DNA of 64,000 bases from Gnetum montanum (Eukaryota; Streptophyta; Gnetopsida; Gnetales; Gnetaceae). The notes under the pieces are model-generated. The model was not told where the DNA came from, ran no database searches, and worked only from the letters and a program-made list of their open reading frames with translations. The stretch lies in NCBI GenBank assembly GCA_015680685.1, contig MNCI01001903.1, forward strand, positions 358,302 to 422,301, written 5' to 3'. Position 1 is the stretch's first letter; each line of letters begins with the position of its first letter. Below, piece after piece: positions 47,252 to 59,398 of this stretch. The position numbers and the translations under genes were made by a program.

Positions 47252-49244
47252 TCCTTTTCTACTCTCTTCTTTTTCTGGATTTTGAGCATTGGAGATGCTT
47301 TTTGCTTACTCTAAACTTGGAATTGGAATTTTTTCTTATTCTAAACTTGGATTTGGAATTGTTGTGGTCATATTTATGTGGGTGTAGAACTTGTTGAGAG
47401 CGAAACAAAGTTCTGCTAAATTTTTGAGAACTTGTTGAGAGTGAAACAAAGTGTGGTCTTTCTACACCAATAGTTTTAATTGGTGGGTTGTCTTTATATT
47501 TTCCCTGTATTTTTGTGTTGGACCAGTGTATATGATCACACAATGGGGGCATGTGGGGTGAATAGCTCAAAGTCTGAGCTTAGACATGTTATTTTGCATA
47601 TTTCCCAAAATTGTATGATTGCGGTTACAAATTGTTTATTAATATATGGGATGATGAGGACCTGTGAAATATGATCTATGGTGTTGATGAGCCTTGTATG
47701 ATTGGAATATGCTATTTATGGGACCTATTGGGGCATGAGCATTTTTGGGCATTCCAAATATCATTTAAATATTATTTTATTACTCAAACTTTGAACACAC
47801 ATAACTTTGCTTTTAGGAGTCTGATTTGGGTAAAATTAGTGTCATTGGGATCATTATGGAAAGTAGTTTTTAATCATGGGATTAGTTTTCTCTTTGGACA
47901 TATATCATTTTAAAGGTTATTATAGTGGTCATTTGTATGGAAGTATGTGTCTTTTGAGAAATATGGTATTGTTTTGTCATATTGAGATCTTCATGTTGTC
48001 CTATTGCATCATGGTATTGTTTTTCATGGAATGACTATAACTGTTAGGGGTGGATCTATGCAGTTATGTTTGGTTGGGTGGGTTGTGCTTATGACATGTG
48101 TTGGCTTAAGTTAGTTGGATTATGTATATGTTTTCGTGACAATGCTTGTGACGGTTGTTGGCAGGTGATGCTAGCATGAAGGTGTGGACTGGTTGATGAT
48201 GATGCATCCTAGAGGTACTATGGATTGACCCCCACTATGATGCATTGATGAGGCTCCTATCTCAGGCCTCATCCTAAGAGTGGGAGCACATAGTTGTGTT
48301 CATCCCTACAGTTGGTTCATGGCATACGTGTGTTCATCCCTATCGCCAGTCCTCTAGAAGGCTAATGGTTGTGGGTCACAAGTTAACAAACCCTAGCACT
48401 GGTTGGATAAATAAAAGACCTACAAGGAATGACTATTATGAGTACTCATGAAAATGTTTCACATGCTACACTAAGCATGGATATGCTAGCAACCACGTGG
48501 GCTATGTATGTGATAGTATTGGTTTGTGAGTCATACCATTGAGAATAGATGTTCTACTGGGATTATGATTGTGTGGATCATGGACTATTTATGATATATC
48601 ATGGGTGTAATGACATGTGCATGATAGATGATGTCAGACAATAGATTTTTCTACGATTGTGTGATTATATGATAGTATGTTAGCTTATGGGTGATATGGT
48701 ATGTGTTGTTTTGAGCTTGCCTAAGACTAATAATGTTGTAGGTTGCCTTGTACCCCATTCCTCTCCTCTAGTGCAGCACTTGTCAACCATCTAGTAGGCA
48801 AAGTGTAAAGGCTTCCCACTCAATTGTGTACTAACTTTATTTCATTATAGGTGAAAGGCACAAGAGGCTAGACGAGTATGAAGAGAGAGTGTAGAGGAGG
48901 GAAAATTCTTCAGTGCTTGGTTATTGTATATTTTCATGTACAGTAGTGTGGACGAGATATCCTTGTATGAAACTCTCTATACTGTGCTCTTCTATATATG
49001 GTGATGAGGTTTATATATTTTTTGTATTTTCACAGAGTAATGTATAGTTTTCTTAATGTAGAGACATGCATTTTTATGACATGATATGTATGTTTCATTT
49101 TTGGTATGGTAGGAAAGTTCTGTACTATTTGACTTTTTTTACTAACATGTATTTTGTACATTATTGGTTCTAGTTGTCATGCTTTCATGCTAAGATTACC
49201 TAATCCTAGGCATCACCTTGCCCTAGATAGGGTAGAGTGTTACA
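46445..49244 (+). repeat. Element E 5' LTR (2800 bp)
   Basis: It runs from tgttacacccca to gtagagtgttaca. It contains a run of more than 20 T near 47221. The many open frames here (46948-47913) are not coding: the aligned copy in the other LTR does not keep them. Confidence 0.93.
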
Positions 49245-49247
49245 TTA

Positions 49248-49260
49248 TGGTATTAGGGCT
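49248..49260 (+). other. Element E primer binding site (iMet type)
   Basis: TGGTATTAGGGCT lies three bases after the LTR end and matches the initiator-Met consensus TGGTATCAGAGC at 10 of 12 positions. Confidence 0.85.
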
Positions 49261-49329
49261 AGTTTACTTTAATGTTATATGATGGTAGGGATACTCATCC
49301 ATTTGTGTAATTTCAAGTTATAGAGATGT

Positions 49330-50460
49330 ATAGTAGACATGGTCATGGTGCTAGTGTGGCCCATAGACTAGAAGGGTCTAATGATGGACAAGAGTAGACT
49401 CCTCTAACATCTAGAAGTGGTCCCAAAAATAGGCAACCAAAGCTTATACAACAATTGCTATAGATCCTACAATAGCATGTTGCAGCTAGTGATGCTCCTT
49501 CTTTTGTTTCCATGATCAAGGAAGTGGGAAGTGGTAGTGGTAGTGGTAGTGGTAGTGGAGGCTAGAGAATCAAATAGGTAGCCTATTAATAGGAAACTAG
49601 TGGAGTAATTTTGGCAATTGGAACCTCCAAAATTTGAAGTAACTAAGGATCCCACTATGGCTACAGAATGGTTGGAGGAATTGCAAAAGGCTTTTGTTTT
49701 GATGGGATGTTCATCAGTGTAGCAAACTCGATTGGAAATTTATCAATTGGTTGGTATTTCCTAGCATTGGTGGATAACTAAAGAGTATGCCAAAGGATGG
49801 ACTGGTCAAGAGGTGAAATGGGATGATTTTCTAGCACCTTTTAGAGGTCGTTATGTGTCTACCCAATATGCACAAGCCAAGAAGGATGAATTTTATTGTT
49901 TGTATCAGGGTAGTTCATCTATGGTAGAGTATGATGCTCGTTTCTCTAAGTTGAGTAGTTATGTACCCTAGATGCAGATAGAGGCTTGGGCATAGATGAA
50001 TAGGTTTGTTCAAGGCTTGAGACCATCTTTGAAGGATCATCTATTACCTCTTAGATTGACTTCCTATGATGAAGCTAGAGTAGTAGCCATGGATTTAGAG
50101 AGGATTCAACAGAAGGATATAGTGCGTAGAGAGAGGTGACAGGGGCAGGAGAGATGACTAACATCTAGAGAGAGGTTTGGCCCCTCTAAGTAAGCTCGTG
50201 GCCATGGAGGAGAGCATCCAACACCTGCTCGTGGTCCTACTATTGGAGCTAGTCATGGAGCTATTGTTTGTTATAGATGTGGGTAGCCTGGTCATCTGTA
50301 GAGGATTTCCAGAATTGTTTTGCATGCAAGCAGCCAGGGCATCAAGCTCGAGAGTGCCCAAAGTAGGCAAGCAGTAGTGGAGGAGGCAGAGGCCAAGGAT
50401 AGCAACTTCCAGTTTAGGGTGGATGGGGTTCACTAGTCACCTAGCCTAGAGGAGGGGACT
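49330..50460 (+). pseudogene. Element E gag, decayed
   Basis: Frames on the plus strand read EWLEELQKAFVLMGCSS, EYAKGWTGQEVKWDDFLAPF, GRYVSTQYAQAKKDEFYC and SMVEYDARFSKLSSYVP, then DEARVVAMDLERIQQ, a chromovirus-type capsid. Two zinc knuckles follow: CYRCG*PGHL, damaged, near 50270, and CFACKQPGHQAREC near 50318-50360, an intact CX2CX4HX4C. A GGTAGT microsatellite (49532-49559) encodes Ser-Gly repeats near the N-terminus. Several stops interrupt. Confidence 0.82.
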
Positions 50461-50499
50461 AGAGAACTCTAGGATGGGTGTATGCCATAACAAACTAGC

Positions 50500-50830
50500 C
50501 TTTGGACATGCAGCCAAATACAGTGATGGAGACAAGAGGTATGATTTTGGGCTTTGCTGTGTTAATGTTATTTGATCCCAGTGCTAGCCATTCCTTCATA
50601 GATCCTACAACTGCACATCACGTAGCTCTTGTATGTCATTCTCTTTCTCCTGGGTTGATATTATCTTCTGCTAGGAATCATGAAAATCGAGGTGATTAGG
50701 TGTGTAGGAATGTGCTAGTAGAATTAGAAGGTGTGCAATGCGTTAGTGATTTACATGTTATGGCTCTTGGGGTGTATGATGTGATTTTGGGGATGGATTG
50801 GTTGTCATAGCTCAATGCTAGTTTAGATAA
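50500..50830 (+). pseudogene. Element E protease, decayed
   Basis: The plus strand reads VLMLFDPSASHSFIDPTTAH (50502-50699), where LFDTGASHSFI is expected; the catalytic D-T-G is now D-P-S. It ends with VYDVILGMDWLS, the conserved ILGMDWL block. Activity is lost. Confidence 0.82.
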
Positions 50831-51049
50831 TTAGAAAAAGCTCCTACGATTACAATTAGTTTATGGTGCTCCGATTGAGATATAAACTCATCTGAGGACT
50901 ATGCGCTTGGATTTAGTCTCCTCTCAAATGTACCATAGGATGCTTTAAAAAGGGCATGAATGTTTTGTGGTTGCAATCTATAACATAGATATGGTGGAAA
51001 TAGATCAAATTCCTGTGGTTCATGAATTCCCTAATGTATTCTAGTTCAA

Positions 51050-51770
51050 ATTACTGGGTTTGCCACCTAGGAGAGAGATTAAGTTTGAGATCAAACTTAA
51101 ACCTGGTACAGAGCCTATTTCAGAGGCTCCACACGAGATGTCTCCCATAAAGCTAGCAAAGCTAAAGATTTAGCTAAAAGCATTGCTAGATAAAGGCCTT
51201 ATTTACCCCAATGTATCACAATGGGGTGCACCTATGCTATTTGTTAAAAAGAAGGATGGGGATTTGTGGTTATGCATAGATTACAGGTAGTTAAACCAAG
51301 TGATTTTGAAAAATAGATATCCTTTGCCATGCATTGATGATTTGATCATTTGTTGGATCAAGTGTAGGTTCGTTAGTAGGATGTGTCAAAGATAACATTC
51401 AGAACAAGGTATGGCCACTATGAGTTTTTGGTGCTACCCTTTGAATTGACAAATGCACCAGTAGTTTTAATGCACCTCATGAATAGTGTGATGCATCCAT
51501 TCCTAGATCAATTTGTGATTATGTTCATTGATGATATCTTAGTATATTCTCCTCATGAGAAATTGCATGGAGAGCACTTGTGGATAGTTTTACAAACTTT
51601 GAGGGAGTACCAATTGTATGCTCAACTGTCCAAGTGTTCATTTTGGCAACAGAGATTTAGTTCTTAGGACATGTGGTGTCAGGAGTTGATATCTTTGTGG
51701 ATCCTGCAAAGATTGTAGTTGTTCATGATTAGCCTAGGCCACAATTAGTAGTGGAGGTATGAATATTCTT
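51050..51770 (+). pseudogene. Element E reverse transcriptase, decayed
   Basis: The plus strand reads [20 protein letters not shown], then [28 protein letters not shown] and LKNRYPLPCIDDL. It continues at 51383-51667 with [20 protein letters not shown], the intact catalytic box [12 protein letters not shown], and [19 protein letters not shown]. The wording is chromoviral (Tekay/Del). The FSKIDLRSGYHQL segment is damaged. Confidence 0.87.
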
Positions 51771-51849
51771 GGGGTTAGCAAGATATTATTGGAGGTTTTT
51801 GAAACATTTCTCTCACATAGCATCTCCTTTGACCCAATTATTAAGGAAG

Positions 51850-52350
51850 GAAGCTATCTTTACTTAGGGCCCAACTTGTCAAGCTACATTTGGGACATTG
51901 AAACATAGATTGGTGACTACTCTTTTGCTAATATCTCCTACACTAATAAATCCATATGATGTTAGTATTAATGCTTTAGGGGATGGATTTGGTTGTGTGT
52001 TGATGCAGGATGGATAGGTTATGGCTTATGCATCCCGTCAATTGAGGCCACATGAAACTAGATATCCTGTGCATGATCTAGAATTGGGTGTTGTAATCTT
52101 TCCAATGAAGATTTGGTGACATTATCTATATGGAGAGCAAGTGAAAATTTGGACTAACCATAAGAGCCTCCAATATCATATCATTCATCCACAGTTAAAC
52201 CTGCAACAATGTAGATGGGTGAAGCTACTTGCTGATTTTGATTTCACTATTAAATACAGGCTTGGCAAGACTAACAAAGTAGCAGATGCATTGAGTAGGG
52301 TGGAGAGTAAGCTTAATACCTTAACCATCCAATTAGATTTGCAAGAGTAG
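51850..52350 (+). pseudogene. Element E RNase H, decayed
   Basis: The plus strand reads [52 protein letters not shown] and TNKVADALSRV. The first and third acids are Asn (SINALG, WTNHKSL), which removes activity; the Glu and last Asp are kept. Confidence 0.82.
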
Positions 52351-52379
52351 ATACAAGAGAAACAATGACATGATCCTTG

Positions 52380-53420
52380 GTGTCAGACATTAAGGGAATA
52401 GATTACCTCTGAAAGACTACTCTTTGTGGATAGTCATGGAGTATTACGGAGGGATGGTCGAGTATGTGTTCTTGAAGCTCTCTAAATTCAGTTGATGAAT
52501 GAGGCCAACATTGGAAGATACCAAATGCATCCAAGTAGTTAGAAAATGTACCAAAGTTTACGAGGGATGTATTGGTGGCCGAGTATGAAGAGAAACATAG
52601 GAGAGTATGTATCTCGCTATTTAATTTGCCAGCAAGTGAAGATATAACATCAGAGACCTGGGGGATATTTGCATTCCCATGAAATTCCTTAGTGGAAATG
52701 GGATGTCATTCATATGGATTTCATTGTTGGTCTTCTACAAGCTCATAATGGTCATGATGCTATCTTAGTAGTTATTGATTTGTTGACAAAGTCCACCCAT
52801 TTCCTTGCCACATGATCATTAGTAAGTGCCTTAGAAACTGCACATCTCTTTCTTATAGAGATAGTGTGGTTGCATGATGTGCCATGATGGATTACTAGTG
52901 ATAGAGATGCTCGATTCATGTCACATTTTTAGCAAGTATTTCAAAAGGATATGGGTACAAAGCTGAATATAAGTTTGGCATATCATCCAAAAACTGATAG
53001 TCAAACTAAACATGTTTATCAAATTCTAGAAGACATGTTGAGAGTCTGTGCTTTGCAATATAGAGAAGGTTGGGATCAGATGCTATCATTAGTTGAATTT
53101 GCATATAAAAACAGTTATTAAGAGAGTCTGCAAGTAGCAACATATGAGATTTTATATGGTAGGCCATGTAGAACACCATTATGTTGGGATACCATAGAAG
53201 ATTGTCAGCAGGTGAGCACCAATTTTGTAAGGCAAACTATAGAGTATATTTGAAAGATCTGAGATAGATTGAGAGCTACACAGGATAGGAAGGAAGCATA
53301 TGCCAATCAATGTTAAAGGCCACTGGAGTTTTCCATTGAAGATCATGTATTTCTTCGTGTTTCTCCTTTGAAAGGCCTTACTTGATTTGCCCAAAAAGGA
53401 AAATTGTCTCCTAGATTTAT
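52380..53420 (+). pseudogene. Element E integrase, decayed
   Basis: The plus strand reads GMYWWPSMKRNIGEYVSRY, WDVIHMDFIVGLLQAHNGHD (first Asp kept), ITSDRDARFMSHF (second Asp kept) and AYHPKTDSQTKHVYQILEDM, where Lys replaces the catalytic Glu (QTERVNQ expected). About six stops interrupt. Confidence 0.82.
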
Positions 53421-53429
53421 TGGTCCAAT

Positions 53430-53760
53430 TCAAGTGTTATAACAAATTGGGAAAGTGGCCTATTAGATAGCATTACCTCCTCATTTAGCACATGTCTATG
53501 ATGTCCTTCATGTATCTATGATACATTTTTATGTGCCCAATGAACAACATGTGATTAGCCATTCAAGAATACAACTACAATATGATGTTATATATGTTGA
53601 GCAACAAGTAGAAATTGTTGATCGTATGTTGCAATAGCTACACAGTAAAGTTGTCCCTATGGTCAAAATTTTATGGAGTAGGCATGGAGCTTCGGAGGCT
53701 ACTTGGAAGGTGGAGACTAAGATGTGCGCAACTCGTCCTGAGATCTTCTAGGAGAAAGAT
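53430..53760 (+). pseudogene. Element E integrase C-terminus with chromodomain-like end
   Basis: The plus strand reads ALPPHLAHVYDVLHVSMIHF, NEQHVISHSRIQLQYDVIYV and finally VKILWSRHGASEATWKVETK, ending RPEIF and a stop just before the polypurine tract. The LW...H...EATWE core is the chromodomain-like module of Tekay-type chromoviruses, thought to steer insertion toward heterochromatin. Confidence 0.78.
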
Positions 53761-53764
53761 TCTC

Positions 53765-53777
53765 AAGGAGGGAAGAG
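53765..53777 (+). other. Element E polypurine tract
   Basis: AAGGAGGGAAGAG, 13 purines, directly precedes the 3' LTR. Confidence 0.88.
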
Positions 53778-56582
53778 TGTTACACCCCACCCAGAGTTAG
53801 TAGGTATGGTCATACGCTTATGATTTAGACATTACATGTGGAGTCCTAGTGGGTTTTCGAGGACAAGTTAATGTATTTTATATGTTATGAGGCTTCATTT
53901 TTTTGTTATGATTATGATGTATTTGCATGCTTAATTAACATGATTATGTACACTAGCCCTATGTGATGTGTTAGATAGGTGATGTTGTTGGCAAGGGTGG
54001 GGGATTAGAGTACAAGAGCACCAATTAGGTATGTTTTATGATTTATGTGTGATTTTAACTTGTAGGAATTTGTACTACAACACTATGTTCCATGATGTTC
54101 GAGTGTGGTTTTGGCATGTGAATGTGTAGAGCATATGATAAGCATCTCATAGGTTCAAATAGATTTTAATTTGGAGTCTCGATGTATTTGTTATGTAGGT
54201 TTAAAGTTTATGGTATTAGTTGTGGAAACAGAAAATGAAAATAACTTATGAAAATCATTTTTGAAAAAGAAAATAATAAAGAATTTAAATAAAAAAAAGA
54301 AAAAAAAAAGTAAAAGTAACTCACGTGAGGAGTGCATTGTTGGTTTTCTTTTGTTTTAACATATATATAGGTTTTATGTTGATTTTTTTTCTTTATTATT
54401 ATGCCCACCACCAACATTACCATCATTTTTTTTTCTTTTCCTATTGCCACCACCCAGAAGCATAAAGCAACATGGCCTAAACCTTGTTTTTTTTTCTCAT
54501 AAGAGACCATCACCTTTCTACATTTCCATGCTTGGGTTTTTGTTTTTTTTTTCTTTGTTTTACTATTTCAGAAATAGAAACACGCAGGAGTCTATTTTTT
54601 TTTACCATTTTTCCTTCTACTTTCTTCTTTTTCTAGATTTTGAGCCTTGGAGATGCTTTTTGCTTGCTTTGAGCTTGGATTTAGGATTGTTGTAGTCATA
54701 TCTAATGGGTGTAGAACTTATTGGGAGAAAAATGGAGTCCTGCTAGATCTTTGAGGATTTTCTCCTTGTTTTAGCATTTCTAACTCAACAATTTTAATTA
54801 GTGGGTTATCTTTACCTTTTCCTTGTATTTTTGTGTTGGACTAGTGTATATGATCATGAAATAGGAGAATGTGTGGTGAATAGCTCAAAGTATGAGCTTA
54901 GACATGTTATTTTGCATATTCCCAAAATTGTATGATTGTGGTTACAAATTGTTTATTAATATATCTGGGATGTATGGGATGATGAGGACTTGTGGAACAT
55001 GATCTATGGTGTTGATGAGCCTTATATGATTGGAATATCCTATTTTTGGGACCTATTGGGGTGCGAGCATTTTTGGGGGTTCCAAATATTATTCAAATAT
55101 TATTTTATTAATTAAAATTTGAACACACATAACTTTGCTTTTAGGAGTCCGATTTAGGTAAAATTAGTGTCATTGGGATCATTGTGAAAAGTACTTTTTA
55201 ATAATGGGATCTATTTTCTCTTTGGGCATATATCATTTTAAAGGTTATTATAGTGGTCATTTGTATGGAAGTATGTGTCTTTAGAGAAATATGGTATTGA
55301 TTTGTTATATCGAGGTTTTCATGTTGTCTTGTTACATCATGGGATTGTTTTTCATGGAATGACTATAATTGTTAGGGGTGGATTTGTGTGGCTATGTTTG
55401 GTTGGGTGGGTTGTGCTTATGATATGTGTTGGCTTAAGCTAGCCAAATTGCGTATATGTTTTCGAAACAATGCTTATGATGGTTGTTGGTGGATGGTGCT
55501 AGCATGAGGGTGTGGACCGATTAGTGATGAGGCACTCTGGAGGTACTATGAATTGACCCCCACTATGATGCATCAATGAGGCTCCTATCTCAGGTCTCAT
55601 CCTAAGAGTGGAAGAGTGTAGGTGTGTTCATTCCTATGATTGGTTCGTGGCATAGGTGTATTCATCCCTATCACTAGTCCTCTAGAAGGTTAGTGGTTGT
55701 GGGTCACAGGTTAACAAACTCTAGCACCGGTTGGATAAATAAAAGACTAATAAAAGACCTACATGCAATGGCTATTATGAGTACTCATGGTAATGTTTCA
55801 CATGCTACACTAAGTGCAAATATGCTAGCAACCATGTGGGCTATGTATGTGATAGTATTCGTGTGTGAGTCATACTATTGAGAATAGGTGTTTTGTGGGA
55901 TTATGATTGTGTGTATCATGGACTATTTATGGTATATCATGGGTGTGATGACATGAGCTTGATAGATGATGTCAAACTATAGCTTTATCTATGATTGTGT
56001 GATTGTATGATAGTATGTTAGCTTTATGGGTGATATGGTCTGTGTTGTTTTGAGCATGCCTAAAAATAACAATGTTGTAGGTTGCCTTGTATCCCAGTCC
56101 TCTCCTCTAGTGTAGCACTTGTCGACCATCTAGCAGGGAAAGTGTAAAGGCTTCCCACTTAGTTGTGTACTGACTTTATTTCATTATAGATGAAAGGCAC
56201 AAGAGCCTAGACAAACAAGAAGAAAGAGAGTAAAGGAGGAAAAATCCTTCAATGCTTGGTTATTGTATATTTTCATGTACAATAGTGTGGATGAGATATC
56301 CTTGTATGAAACTCTTTGTATATACTCTTCTATATACGATGATGAGATTTATGTGTTTTTGGTATTTTTGCAGAGTAGTGTATAGTTTTCTTAATATAGA
56401 GACATGAATTTTTATGACATGATATGTATGTTTTGTTTTTGGTATGGTAGAAAATTTTTGTACTATTTTACTTTTCTTATCAGCATGTATTCTATACATT
56501 ATTGGTTCTAGTTATTATGCTTTCATGCTAAGATTACCTAATTCTGGGAATCACCTTGCCCTAGCTAGGGTGGGGTGTTACA
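53778..56582 (+). repeat. Element E 3' LTR (2805 bp)
   Basis: It starts tgttacacccca and ends ggggtgttaca, aligning along its length with 46445-49244. Confidence 0.93.
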
Positions 56583-56587
56583 ACATT
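56583..56587. repeat. Target site duplication of element E, right copy (acatt)
   Basis: It differs from the left copy gcatt by one transition. Confidence 0.85.
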
Positions 56588-57012
56588 TATACCGAGGGTT
56601 AGAGGTCATGCCAGCATGGAATGGTGGAGCTGGTACAAGCAAGTTATGGGGTGGTGAAGCCAATATAGGCATGTCATAGGAAGCCAAGTAAAGTAGGACA
56701 GCAAGTGGACTAGCCATCCCTTTTGGCCAAGTTATAGGCCTAACCATGGTGGTAGTGTTGGATTGTCTCTAAGGGATAGATGCCAAAAGAAGAAAATCCC
56801 AAGGAACACTCTCAAAGCATAATCTAGCTACACTATTCCATATCAATAAAGCATTATTTTCTTTCTCTTTCTACATTTTCCCTATTATTTCCTTTATACA
56901 TAATGTTGAATATCACATATATTTCACATTTGATATATTTTCTTTCTATGCATAATGTGTAATATATCATATATTTGATGTTTGCCATGACATCCAAGGA
57001 TGGGATGTCACA
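56588..57012 (+). repeat. Element F 5' LTR, remaining 425 bp
   Basis: It continues the LTR after element E and ends gatgtcaca. With 46265-46444 it totals 605 bp, exactly the length of 63084-63688. Confidence 0.9.
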
Positions 57013-57014
57013 AT

Positions 57015-57026
57015 TGATATCAAAGA
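57015..57026 (+). other. Element F primer binding site (iMet type)
   Basis: TGATATCAAAGA lies two bases after the LTR end; nine of twelve positions match TGGTATCAGAGC, and the differences are mostly G-to-A. Confidence 0.7.
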
Positions 57027-58440
57027 AAATCACAACCCAAGGGCCATTTAGAACCATGGGTCGACTACAATATGAACTTCATGATGAACCTTGAAGCCAC
57101 AACACATGGAAAGCCATTGATCATCACTGGATGTACCATATATTTGTGATGCAAGTTAGAAGACACCTTTCCATTAACTTCACAAATAATGGATCAGGCA
57201 TCTAGATCCTAGAAACCAATAAAATTCTTTGATAGATATCATTAACCAATGAAGATTGATCACACCTCATTAACATTCATGAATTACAAGAGATGTTGAT
57301 AAGATAATGATACTATCAAAAGTCACGCAAACCCTGAGATGGGTAGCATTGGCCTAGAGGAGGGTTGTGTAAACCTTGAAATGGTGCATCATCATGGTCG
57401 TTGTTGGCATTCACAAAAAAACATCAAATTATGCATCATATGACATTTTTTTTTCAATTGTCCATCAATTGACGTAAAAATTTGAAATTTTTGTCATTGA
57501 ATTGTTAGTTTAAATTAGAAAATTATGAAAATAGTTTCCAAAATTAGAATTTCATGTGTTGGTAGCAACAAATATAAAAATCCCATAATTAAGCATGCCT
57601 TCCTTGGAGTAGAACTAGGATGAATGACCTCTCGGGAAGTCTTGTTTTTTGTGCTAAAGGTCTTAGACTCCAGAAGCCATAACTTTTGATTTTTGAAGCC
57701 TTTTTCAACAAAAAAATAGTTGTTTCCTATAGATTTCAACCTTTTGGACACAATGGTGAAGTCAAATCAATCCTAAGGAACCCCAAAAATTAGGTATTAC
57801 TCCTTGCCCGATATAGTGCCTTGGGATCCTCAAAAGTTTAATTTTCACACAACTTGATTATATGATGTCCATTTTCAACATATGAATAGTCATTTCCAAC
57901 ATTTTTTACCCTTTTGAACTCAATGTTAAGGTTATATTTATTATTCAAACATCCAAAAATTTGATGATATCATAAATTCAACCTTTTGGATTTTAAGATT
58001 TAGTACATAACCCTTATAGATAGTCTTAAGATCACTATGGCATGTCATTAATTACACTGCCAAAGTCAATGTTCTTAAGGGGGGTAGAAAGGACATTAAA
58101 AATTAGATAATATAGTTACATATTACTAAAATTATATGATGTCATTAAATATTACTAAAATTAGTTAATTAGATAATGTAGTTAAATTAGTTGGAGAATT
58201 AGTTGTTGTATTAATACCAGTTGATTATTAGTTAATGAATCAGTCGATGTATTAGTTAAAGATCAATTGATGCATTAGTTGGAGAATTAGTTGAAGAAAT
58301 AGAACAATATTTAGCCATCAAGAAAAGGGTATATTAATCCATCCTGTAATCAAAACATAGGGAAAAAAAACATGGAGACACAAAATCTTGTTTCGATAAG
58401 GAGTATGATATTCATGAAGAGAAATGATCTAGACAAGAAC
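57027..58440. other. Element F interior before the CCR4-like fragment
   Basis: This stretch is AT-rich and without credible coding. Two diverged versions of a block (ccataacttttgatttttga and following; about 57640-57780 and 57830-57990) may be duplicates. At 58160-58310 gaattagttg and gtattagtt recur as a loose tandem repeat. Confidence 0.5.
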
Positions 58441-59398
58441 CCAAGAATGAGAGTCAAAGTTGCAACATACAACATGCCTGAAACATCCCTGGTGAGTGAG
58501 AAACAATATCCGCTATGTCCATCATGGGCCTTGGATTAGCACGAATATCAATACCCATGCATTTTAGCAGAATTTCAAGATTTGGATGCTAATTTCTTGT
58601 GCTTACAAGAAATATTACAATGGGAATTTCTATATCAATTTCAACTACATTTGGAAAAGATGGAATACACAGGTATTTGTAAGCAAAAAGGTTCTTGTGG
58701 AAGTTCTTCTTTTGAGTTGTATAGATTAGCATATTGTAGAAATTACAACATGGATGATTGTGCGATCTTTTATAAAGAAGCCAAGTTTGAATTGGAACAA
58801 AGATTTAAATGGAGTTTAGAAAATATGATTTTTGAAATTCCATAACTTCAAGCTATGGAAAAGAAGAAACAATTAAGATTTTGGAAAAATCACATAGCCT
58901 TGGCAGTGATTCTAAAAGTTCATCTATCAAAAAAATGTGTATGCATGATTAACACACATTTAATTGCCAAACCAACATGTTCAGATGTTAGACTTTGTCA
59001 AGGAGCATACTTGATTAAGCAAATAAAAGAAAGTTTGAAGAAGAAGTTATTCCTAAGTTGTACTAATCTAGTCCCATTTATTCTTTGTGGAGACTTCAAT
59101 GCAAAATTTGGAAGTAGCATTTATCAATTTTTAAAATATTGATTTGTAAAGAAATCTTTGGAAGATGAACTTGACTTGAAGAAGATGTTTCCATCAATTC
59201 AGCACGTAATTCCATTAACCAGTGCATATTCTACTTACTTTGAATCTTTAGTAGATAAATCAGACTCTAGAATTTAGGAACATATGATGTTGATGGATAG
59301 CATGCATCAAGAACAAAAATTTACAAATTACTCTACTATGATTAATGAGGATGAATCAAAAACATTCTTCATTAAGTCTTTGGATTATATTTGGTATG
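58441..59398 (+). pseudogene. CCR4-type deadenylase fragment, intron-less
   Basis: The plus strand reads, across two main frames, the endonuclease/exonuclease/phosphatase domain of CCR4: VKVATYNMPETSLVSEKQYP with YPLCPSWALD, DLDANFLCLQEI (catalytic Glu), DDCAIFYKEAKFE, NHIALAVILKVHL, CVCMINTHLIAK, VPFILCGDFNAKFGS (the GDFN catalytic motif), LTSAYSTYFESL and KSLDYIWYV. The final SDH block is missing. CCR4 removes poly(A) tails in the CCR4-NOT complex. Plant CCR4 genes have introns and none is visible here, so a cDNA-derived copy is likely. Stops at about 58844 and 59140 and loss of the C-terminus make it a pseudogene. Confidence 0.78.

Larger units (their letters stand above)
46445..56582 (+). 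mobile_element. Element E: complete, decayed Tekay/Del-type chromovirus
   Basis: This 10.1-kb Ty3/gypsy element has LTRs of 2800 and 2805 bp, an iMet-type PBS, gag, protease, RT, RNase H, integrase, a chromodomain-like end and a clean polypurine tract, inserted in element F's LTR. Long LTRs with a short 4.5-kb interior and this RT wording fit the Tekay/Del group. All domains carry stops or catalytic changes. In the first 120 LTR bases I count 10 mismatches, fewer per base than in B or F. Confidence 0.93.

Noticed and set aside
46948-47913. Several open frames of 64-103 codons in E's 5' LTR, and similar ones at 54208-54695
   Set aside because: Aligned copies in the two LTRs do not keep the same frames, and T-runs create the openness.
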